DNA from: Bacteroidales bacterium
GTDB taxonomy: Bacteria; Bacteroidota; Bacteroidia; Bacteroidales; UBA932
Length of the DNA stretch: 64,000 nucleotides
Reading direction: 5' to 3'
NCBI GenBank assembly: GCA_017479265.1
Contig: JAFVCK010000025.1
Location: 1-64,000, forward strand
A model generated the notes under the pieces. It did no database searches. It was given only the letters and a program-made list of their open reading frames with translations, and had not been told where the DNA came from. Within the stretch, counting starts at the first letter, position 1, and the number at the start of each line of letters is the position of its first letter. The position numbers were made by a program, and so were the translations under genes. Positions 8,664-17,600 of this stretch are shown piece after piece.

Positions 8664-10879
8664 TACAGGGAATAATTGAACGATGCTTCCTTGACATTGT
8701 CGGAGGCCCCTCCGATGAATAGCTTGAAATCACCTGCCTCGGGGCCGAAAGTCATATCCTGACGGTAGAAGGAAAGGGTGGAAGCGTCGATTGTAAAGCT
8801 GACGCGCTCGCTCTGCCCGGGGGCCAGGGTCACCCTCTGGAAGCCCTTTAGCTGCTTGACGGGGCGGGTTACGCTGCCGACGAGGTCGCGGATATACATC
8901 TGCACGACCTCAGTGCCTTCGCGCTCACCTGTATTGGTGACTGTCACGGATGCACTGAGGCTGCCGTTCCCGCTGAATCCGCTACCGCCGAGCTCTATGT
9001 CGGAATACTCGAAGGAGGTGTAAGCAAGACCATGGCCGAAGGCGAACAGTGGCTCGTTGACAACGTCCAGGTAGCGGGACTCGTATTTGGCATCGGGATG
9101 CACGTAGGGTCGGCCGGTATTCTTGGCATAATGATATATGGGAACCTGTCCCAGGGCCCTGGGGAAGGTCACGCTGAGCTTGCCGCAAGGGTTGAATTCT
9201 CCGAAAAGAACGTCGGTCACCGCCTGTCCGCCCATGGTGCCCGGATACCATGCCTCGAGAATTGCTCCGGCCATTTGGGATTCGGCGCTCAGGTCAAGCG
9301 GACGGCCGTTAAGAAGGACAACGGCGACGGGCTTTCCTGTGGCGGCAATCCTCTCGAGAAGTTCGCTCTGGACTCCGGGAATGTTGATCGAGGAACGGCT
9401 TGCCGCCTCTCCTGTCCACTGGCAGTCTTCGCCAATGACCATGACCACCTTTTCGGCACGGGAGACGGCTGAGAGGGCCGCCTGGAATCCGCTCTTGTCA
9501 TCCGAAATCTCATCGCATCCGCGCGCGTATATAATATTGGAAGCGCCGTTATAGTCGCGCATTGCATCCACTATGGTCTCGACCTTGTCGGCCTCCCCCG
9601 CTCCGCGCCATGAACCGAGCAAATCGTCGGCAGACTCGGCCAGGGCACCTATGACGGCTATCTTCTGGCCTTTGCGAAGAGGCAGCACGCCGTCATTCTG
9701 CAGCAGCACCATGCTCTCGGAGGCGATACGGCGGGCAAAGGCAAGGTTCTCCGGAGTCATGGTAAGTTCGCGCTCGCGCTCTTCGCTGCAATAGCGGTAG
9801 GGGTCCTCGAAAAGGCCGAGCTTGGCCTTTACCGTAAGAATCCTGCGCACAGCCTCGTCCAGGGTCTTTTCGCTGACCTTGCCCTCATGAATCAGGGCGG
9901 CGAGGTTGTCGGAGAAAGCGGCGCTCTGCATGTCCATGTCTATTCCGGCGTTGATTGCGGCACGGGCGGCATCCTTTGCATCGGTCACGTTGCCGTGGCA
10001 TATCATTTCGGTAATTCCCGTGTAATCGGTGACCACGAAGCCGTCAAAGCCCCATTCGCCGCGAAGTATGTCAGTCATCAGGTACTTGTTGGCGGTGGCG
10101 GGAACCCCGTCCAGCTCGTTGAAAGAAGCCATTACGCTGAGGGCTCCGGCATCCACGGCTGCCTTGTAGGGCGGCAGGTAGAATTCCCTGAGCCAGCGGT
10201 CGGACATATCGACCGTGTTGTAGTCGCGGCCCGCCTGGGGAGCGCCGTATGCTGCATAATGCTTGACGCAGGCGAGTATGGTGTTCTCATCCCCGAGGTC
10301 GTCGCCCTGGTATCCCCTTGTCATTGCGGCCGCAATCAGGCTGCCAAGGTAAGGGTCCTCGCCCGCGCCTTCCGAGATGCGGCCCCAGCGGGGCTCCACG
10401 CAGATATCGCACATGGGGGAATAGGTCCAGTGAAGGCCTGCTGCCGCAGCCTCGCGCCCCGCAATTCTCGCAGACTCCTCAATAGCCTCTATGTCCCAGG
10501 ATGCCGAAAGGCCCAGGTTGATTGGGAATATGGTGCGGAAACCGTGGATTACGTCATATCCGAAGAGTATGGGGATGCCCAGACGGGTCTCGTTCACGGC
10601 GACCTCCTGGAGCTTGCGGGTATAAGCTGCCGTGTAGGCATTGAAGATATTGCCGCAGCGACCGGCCCTTATGTCATCGATATAACCGTCGCGGATGGAA
10701 GGTCCGGTGACACTCCAATCGCTGGTGTACAGCACTGTCTGGCCTATTTTCTCCTCAAGAGTCATGCGGGAGAGAAGGTCTTCGACCAGGGAAGTGCAGG
10801 AGTCGTCATTGCTGCCCGATGTGCCGCAGCCGGCAAGAAGCAGGGCCGCGAGGGCAAGAAGAATGGCTGTCTTTTTCAT
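8663..10879 (-). CDS. GH3 beta-glucosidase lipoprotein, first gene of the glucan operon
   Basis: Exo-acting beta-glucosidase of 738 residues with a lipoprotein signal ending at Cys18 (LLLAGC). It has the full GH3 plan: N-terminal barrel (about 30-370) with FGYDVIHGFRTIFP and CVKHYAAYGAPQ, predicted nucleophile Asp285 in GFVVTDYTG, an alpha/beta sandwich domain (about 390-600) with GEDCQWTGEAASR, and a fibronectin III-like C-terminal domain (about 640-735) with TNTGEREGTEVVQMYI. GH3 enzymes remove glucose from non-reducing ends. Next to two GH144 endoglucanases it most likely finishes degradation of sophorose-type oligosaccharides; a GH3 beta-1,2-glucosidase is known from Bacteroides. It heads the operon, and its start lies about 40 bases from the predicted transcription start. 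Confidence 0.92.
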   Translation of the reverse strand: MKKTAILLALAALLLAGCGTSGSNDDSCTSLVEDLLSRMTLEEKIGQTVLYTSDWSVTGPSIRDGYIDDIRAGRCGNIFNAYTAAYTRKLQEVAVNETRLGIPILFGYDVIHGFRTIFPINLGLSASWDIEAIEESARIAGREAAAAGLHWTYSPMCDICVEPRWGRISEGAGEDPYLGSLIAAAMTRGYQGDDLGDENTILACVKHYAAYGAPQAGRDYNTVDMSDRWLREFYLPPYKAAVDAGALSVMASFNELDGVPATANKYLMTDILRGEWGFDGFVVTDYTGITEMICHGNVTDAKDAARAAINAGIDMDMQSAAFSDNLAALIHEGKVSEKTLDEAVRRILTVKAKLGLFEDPYRYCSEERERELTMTPENLAFARRIASESMVLLQNDGVLPLRKGQKIAVIGALAESADDLLGSWRGAGEADKVETIVDAMRDYNGASNIIYARGCDEISDDKSGFQAALSAVSRAEKVVMVIGEDCQWTGEAASRSSINIPGVQSELLERIAATGKPVAVVLLNGRPLDLSAESQMAGAILEAWYPGTMGGQAVTDVLFGEFNPCGKLSVTFPRALGQVPIYHYAKNTGRPYVHPDAKYESRYLDVVNEPLFAFGHGLAYTSFEYSDIELGGSGFSGNGSLSASVTVTNTGEREGTEVVQMYIRDLVGSVTRPVKQLKGFQRVTLAPGQSERVSFTIDASTLSFYRQDMTFGPEAGDFKLFIGGASDNVKEASFNYSL

Positions 10880-10925
10880 AAAAATCCTTTCAATTGTCTA
10901 TCAGACAAGTGTTATTAACATTTCG

Positions 10926-10954
10926 CAAATATACATATTTTTTCGGAACTGCAA
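10926..10954 (-). promoter_or_regulatory. Predicted promoter of the beta-glucan utilization operon
   Basis: On the minus strand TATATTTG (10933-10926) matches TAnnTTTG. A weaker upstream TTGC (10954-10951) lies 17 bases away, short of the usual 19-21. The predicted start is near 10920, giving a leader of about 40 bases before the GH3 ATG. I see no regulator gene for the locus within the window. Confidence 0.55.
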
Positions 10955-10960
10955 TAGCAG

Positions 10961-10999
10961 TGACAATTTGGCAGACTTTTTACTTGGCACGGCAGTTGA
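10961..10999 (+). promoter_or_regulatory. Possible groESL control region with sigma-54-like element
   Basis: Upstream of groES the sequence reads TTGGCACGGCAGTTGA at 10984-10999. This follows the sigma-54 pattern TTGGCAC-N5-TTGC except for the last base of the -12 element (A instead of C). A related TGACAATTTGGCAG lies at 10961-10974. No clear TAnnTTTG box is seen between here and the groES ATG at 11065. The assignment is tentative. Confidence 0.35.
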
Positions 11000-11064
11000 A
11001 CATTGACAATCGCGCCGATGATTCGGCACAGGCTTTTTGACAACGATTAAAATCTATAGAAATT

Positions 11065-11331
11065 ATGATCAGACCATTAGCAGACAGAGTCCTCATCGAG
11101 CCCAAAGAGGCCGAAACAAGGACAGCATCAGGACTTTACATTCCTGATACGGCAAAGGAGAAACCCCAGCAGGGCGTGGTAGTAGCGGCAGGTCCCGGCA
11201 AGAAGGACGAGCCCATGGAAGTAAAGGTAGGCGACACCGTACTTTACGGCAAATATTCCGGCACCGAAGTTACAGTTGACGACAAGAAACTCCTTATCGT
11301 CCGTCAGTCAGACATTTTGGCAATCCTCTAA
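11065..11331 (+). CDS. groES: Co-chaperonin GroES (Cpn10)
   Basis: Heptameric lid of the GroEL folding chamber, 88 residues, the normal length for the family. It has the family start [12 protein letters not shown], a mobile-loop region around [14 protein letters not shown], and ends with the beta-strand region [23 protein letters not shown] split over the last 23 residues. It is followed 18 bases later by groEL, the classic bicistronic arrangement. The upstream region carries a candidate sigma-54-like element. Confidence 0.98.
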   Translation: MIRPLADRVLIEPKEAETRTASGLYIPDTAKEKPQQGVVVAAGPGKKDEPMEVKVGDTVLYGKYSGTEVTVDDKKLLIVRQSDILAIL

Positions 11332-12972
<1,641 letters not shown>

Positions 12973-12991
12973 CAGGCAGGTCCTGACTGAC

Positions 12992-13024
12992 AAAAGGGGT
13001 GGCTGCGCAGCCGCCCCTTTTTTG
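12992..13024 (+). terminator. Intrinsic terminator of groESL
   Basis: A GC-rich stem-loop spans 12996-13017 (GGGGTGGCTGC with GCAGCCGCCCC, one T-G wobble) and is followed directly by a T-run at 13018-13023. An A-run precedes it, so it could also work in the opposite direction, though both neighbours are on the plus strand. Confidence 0.9.
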
Positions 13025-13048
13025 TTATAAAAATTTTGCATATATTTG
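13021..13048 (+). promoter_or_regulatory. Predicted promoter of the Omp85-like gene
   Basis: TATATTTG at 13041-13048 matches TAnnTTTG. A TTTG at 13021-13024 lies 16 bases upstream, a little close. The following gene starts at 13076, so the leader would be about 20 bases. It sits immediately after the groEL terminator. Confidence 0.5.
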
Positions 13049-13075
13049 CAAAATGGAAGATAACACTATTATTAT

Positions 13076-14554
13076 ATGAAAAGATTAACCTTAACCTTGC
13101 TGCTTGCAGCAGTTGCTCTGGGTGCTTTTGCACAGGAGAAAGAAAAAGAAATCAAGAAAGGATGGTCCTTCGGTCTGCTTCCTACGGCGACCTGGTCCAC
13201 CGACAACGGATTCCAGGCCGGTGCTTTCGGCGACGTATATTACTACGGTGACGGCAAGACCTATCCCGACCCCCTCCACAAAATCAGTTGGGAGGCTTCC
13301 TATTTCACTCACAGCCACCGTATGCGCATGTACCTGGCATACGACTCCAAGTACCTGATTCCCAATATGCGCGTCAACGCATCCGTGACCTACATGAACG
13401 ACCCTCTGTACACATTCTGGGGTTTCAACGGTGCCGCTTCCACGCAGAATTACGACATCTGGTCCAACAAGAATTACATCCCCAACAAGAAGGGTGAAGT
13501 CAAATATCCCTACATCGCCGACGCATTGGACAACAGCCCCATAGCCACCAACTACTATGGCATGAGCCGCTCCATGCTCCGCGTGCTGGCCAATCTCCAG
13601 GGACAGATAGTCCCTCACCTGAACTGGGCGGCCGGAATCAACTTCTGGTGGTGGCAGCTCGGTGACATGAAGGACAGGGGCAACAAGGACAACGAAGGCA
13701 ACGTCCACAAGTACGACCTCACCAACACCCTCTATCAGAAGTATATTTCAATGGGTGCAATCCGTCCCGCAGAAGCACAGGGAGGCCTTTCTCTTGAAAT
13801 GAACGCCGGTATCGTCTATGACACCCGCGACATAGAGGCGGCTCCCAACAGGGGTATCTGGGCCGAGGCCTACCTCAACGGCGCTCCATACGCAGGTAAT
13901 CCCAAAACAGGCCTCTACAGCCCTTATCTGAAGGCCTGCGTATATTTCCGTCACTACATTGACATTCCTATACATATTCCCGCCGGCGACCCCGTGTTCG
14001 CATACCGTCTGGCATGGCAGCAGACCCTCGCAGGAGACACTCCTTTCTACATGATCCAGAACGTTCCCCTGCTGGTCCAGCGTAACATGATTTCCGAAGG
14101 CTTCGGTTCCTCCAACACCGTCCGCGGCCTCAGGGAGAACCGCATCCTCGCCGAAGGATTCGCATGGCTCAATGCCGAACTGCGTGTAAAGCTGGTCAAC
14201 TTCAAGCTCTTCAACCAGTTCTTCTACATCGCCGTCAATCCTTTCTTCGATGCAGGTATAATCACAAAGCCCTATAGGGTCAAAGAACTGGCTGCCGCTG
14301 CAGACGCTGACGGAATCATCAAGGACCTCGCTCTTGACGCACTTAAGGTTGCGACAAGCAGCACCGAATATGCAGGCATCAACGACATTATCTACGATGC
14401 CTCCAAGGTCCACAAGTTCGTCTATAGCCCCGGTATAGGACTCAAGATAGCCATGAACCAGAACTTCATCGTTTCCGCCGAATATGCATACTGCTTCACC
14501 GGCGGCATGAACGCCAATCCCTGGATCGGCATAGGTATCAACTACCAGTTCTAA
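13076..14554 (+). CDS. Omp85/BamA-TamA-like outer membrane beta-barrel protein
   Basis: Outer membrane protein of 492 residues with a cleavable signal peptide (MKRLTLTLLLAAVALGAFAQ). The body alternates short strands rich in Tyr, Trp and Phe and ends in GIGINYQF, a typical barrel end with terminal Phe. The segment SSNTVRGLRENRI (Val349-Arg350-Gly351-Leu352) resembles the conserved VRGF/Y motif of the Omp85 superfamily, so the protein resembles the surface-antigen (C-terminal barrel) domain. No POTRA domains fit in front of it, so it is not BamA itself. Its function is unknown. It has its own promoter and stands alone between groESL and the A2M-pbpC pair. Confidence 0.7.
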   Translation: MKRLTLTLLLAAVALGAFAQEKEKEIKKGWSFGLLPTATWSTDNGFQAGAFGDVYYYGDGKTYPDPLHKISWEASYFTHSHRMRMYLAYDSKYLIPNMRVNASVTYMNDPLYTFWGFNGAASTQNYDIWSNKNYIPNKKGEVKYPYIADALDNSPIATNYYGMSRSMLRVLANLQGQIVPHLNWAAGINFWWWQLGDMKDRGNKDNEGNVHKYDLTNTLYQKYISMGAIRPAEAQGGLSLEMNAGIVYDTRDIEAAPNRGIWAEAYLNGAPYAGNPKTGLYSPYLKACVYFRHYIDIPIHIPAGDPVFAYRLAWQQTLAGDTPFYMIQNVPLLVQRNMISEGFGSSNTVRGLRENRILAEGFAWLNAELRVKLVNFKLFNQFFYIAVNPFFDAGIITKPYRVKELAAAADADGIIKDLALDALKVATSSTEYAGINDIIYDASKVHKFVYSPGIGLKIAMNQNFIVSAEYAYCFTGGMNANPWIGIGINYQF

Positions 14555-14572
14555 TTCAACTTGCAAGAATAT

Positions 14573-14612
14573 GGGAGAGACAGGTCGGCCGGAGAGGTTG
14601 CCTGTTTCTCCC
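14573..14612 (+). terminator. Strong stem-loop between the Omp85-like gene and the A2M gene
   Basis: Arms GGGAGAGACAGG (14573-14584) and CCTGTTTCTCCC (14601-14612) pair over 12 bp with one G-T wobble and a 16-base loop. No T-run follows, so it is either a weak terminator or an mRNA structure in front of the A2M gene, whose ATG is 23 bases further on. Confidence 0.45.
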
Positions 14613-14634
14613 GCTCATATAAAAACTGTTTCCT

Positions 14635-17600
14635 ATGACAACTGGAAGTTTCAAGAAAATCTGCTTGGCAGTACTCTGCGCCGCATCAGTGCTCAGCGGG
14701 TGCAAGAATGCGCCCAAGCAACCTTCAGCCGATTTTGCCGGCATAGTCAAGGCCTATACCGGCAGGGCCATCACGGAAGGCGGCAAGGTCAGGGTGGAAT
14801 TCACGATTCCCGCCCGGGGCACCGTTACGGGCGAAGCTCTGCCCTCCGGTACCGTCAGTTTCTCCCCCAAGATTGCAGGACAGGCCGTGTGGACCTCGCC
14901 TTCGGGAATAGAATTCGTCCCCGAAAGCGGCTCACTCAAAAGCGGCCAGACTTACACCTGCTCGGTCAACCTGCAGAAGCTGCTCGGCCTTAAGGACCCT
15001 TCCATGGCCACGTTCAGTTTCCCCGTGAGAGTGGCCGAAAAGCTTGCCTCCGTGGAAATCGACCGCATGGTGATTCCCGCCTCTGACCCCGTCTCAGCTA
15101 CCGTGGAAGGCATAATCACCCTGAGCCAGGCTGCTGACGAGCAGACCGTAAAGGCACTGCTTCCAGGGGCCACCGTGACCCCCGCTTCGAGCGCCGACAA
15201 GTGGAATTACAGCATAGCGGGCATCAAGCGTGACGGCGGCGACAGCGAATACACCGTCAAACTCAAGGATGCAGGCGGATTCAGCGCAGTCGGACAGACC
15301 AGCATAACCATCCCCGGAATCAACGGTGATTTCAGGGCCATGGCCACCAACATCGACGAGAGCGGCTCCCCCTTCATCGACATCATGTTCTCCGACCCTC
15401 TCAAGACCGGCGGTCTTGCCTCGGGCGAATACTCCATCAGCGGAGTGGGCCGTGCCTGGAGGGAGGTTTCGGACAATATCATGACCATACATTTCGACCG
15501 CAGGACTGCAGATGAGATAGTGGTGAACCTCCATGACATCATCCGCAGCGCAGACGGCCGCAAGATTGTCTCCGGTTATACGGCAAGGTTCGCCTCCGAC
15601 AGGGCCCTCCCTTCGGTCGAGATTCTTGCAAACGGCAACATTCTCCCCGACGACAAGAACCTGATTCTCCCCTTCAGGGCCACCGGCCTGTACGCCGTGG
15701 ACCTCAGCGTGATAAAGATTTACGAGAGCAACGTGCTGCAGTTCCTGCAGGAGAACAGCCTCTCCGGCGACGACGGCCTCAGGCGCAGCGGCCGCAAGAT
15801 TCTCTCCAAGACCATACAGCTTGACGGCGGCCCCGACTACAGCCTGCCCCACGACTACAGCGTGGACCTCTCCGGACTGTTCCGCCAGGAGAGCGGCGCA
15901 ATCTACAGGATAAGGCTCTCCTTCAAGAAGGAATACTCCATCTGGAACGGCACGGGAAAGGCTTCCGACATGGAATACCTCGCAGAAAGCGGATACGGCG
16001 ACGACACCTGGGACTATCCCAGTCCCTGGTACTACGAGAACTTCTACAACTGGGAGAAGTACGAATGGAAGGACAGGGACAACCCCGCCACCGACAGCTA
16101 CTACATGGTTGAAAGCAGGTTCCCCGTCATCAACCTTCTGGCTTCCAACATAGGTCTTATCGCCAAATATGCCGACTCGGGCAAGCTCTGGGTAAACACC
16201 AACGACATAGTAAGCGCCGCTCCCATGGGCGGGGCCGAGATTTCAGTTTACAACTACCAGCTCCAGAACATAGGCTCCGGCAAGACAAGCGGTGAGGGAA
16301 TGGCCACGATTGACCTCTCCGGCAAGCCTTTCATAGTGACCGCGAAGAAGGGAGGCTCAACCGCTTACCTCAAGGTCGGCGAAGGCTTCCAGAAGTCCCT
16401 CAGCCGCTTTGACACGGGCGGCAAGAGGATAGAGCGCGGCCTCAAGGGATATGTCTATGGAGAGCGCGGAGTATGGCGTCCCGGCGACACCCTCCATGTT
16501 ACCCTGCTGCTCGGCGACAAGGAGAAGAGGGTTCCCGAAGGGCATCCTGCAACCCTCGAACTCTATGGTCCCGAAGGCCAGTTCCGCTGCAAGCAGATAT
16601 GCCCCGGCGGCACCGACGGATTCTATCCTTTCACCATCCCTACATACCAGGATGACCCCACAGGTCTGTGGAATGCATATATCAAGGTTGGTGGAGCCAC
16701 CTTCCACAAGGCCCTCCGCATAGAGACCGTCAAGCCCAACCGCCTCAAGGTCGAGACCTCCCTCGGCGGAAATCTGCTCAAGGGCGGCGAGCGCACACCC
16801 GTCAGCGTCAACTCCCGCTGGCTTACCGGCCCTGCGGCTTCCGGCCTGCAGGCATCCGTCAGCATGACCCTGAGCGGTCGCGCAACATCCTTCAAGGGAT
16901 TCGAGGGCTATGTATTCAACAACCCCACAGCTACATTCACTTCCAGCGAACATTCCCTCTGGAGCGGAAGGCTTGATTCCGACGGAAAGGCCTCTGCAAT
17001 AGTCACATTGCCTTCTGCCGGGGACGCTCCCGGTATGCTCAACGCAATAGTTTATTCCAGCGTCATGGAAGAGGGCGGCGACGAGAGTTTCATTACCGAG
17101 GCCTACCGCTATTCTCCCTTCAAGGCATACGTTGGCGTAAAGGCCCCCGGAGATGACCTGGAGACCGACAAGGACAATATATTCAAGGTGGCCGTAGTAT
17201 CTCCCGAAGGCGAAAGGGTAGCCGGACACCGCCTGCAGTACAAGGTATTCAAGCTCAACTGGAGCTGGTGGTGGGAGAACAATGCCGACGAACTCGGTGC
17301 TTATGTAAACGGCAACGGCTCCGAGGTATGGGATTCAGGCATAATAACTTCCGGCAAGCAGGACAGCGAAATAAAGGTAAGGGTGGACTATCCCGAATGG
17401 GGCAGGTTCCTTGTATATGTCAAGGACCTTGACAGCGGCCACGTTTCCGGCATGGTCAGTTTCATAGACTGGCCCGCATACAGGGGAAGGGCTGACAGAC
17501 GCGACCCCGATGCCATTACCATGCTTTCCTTCTCCACTGACAAGAAGTCATACGAGGCCGGCGAGACCGCTACGGTTTATATCCCCGCCGCCAAGAACGG

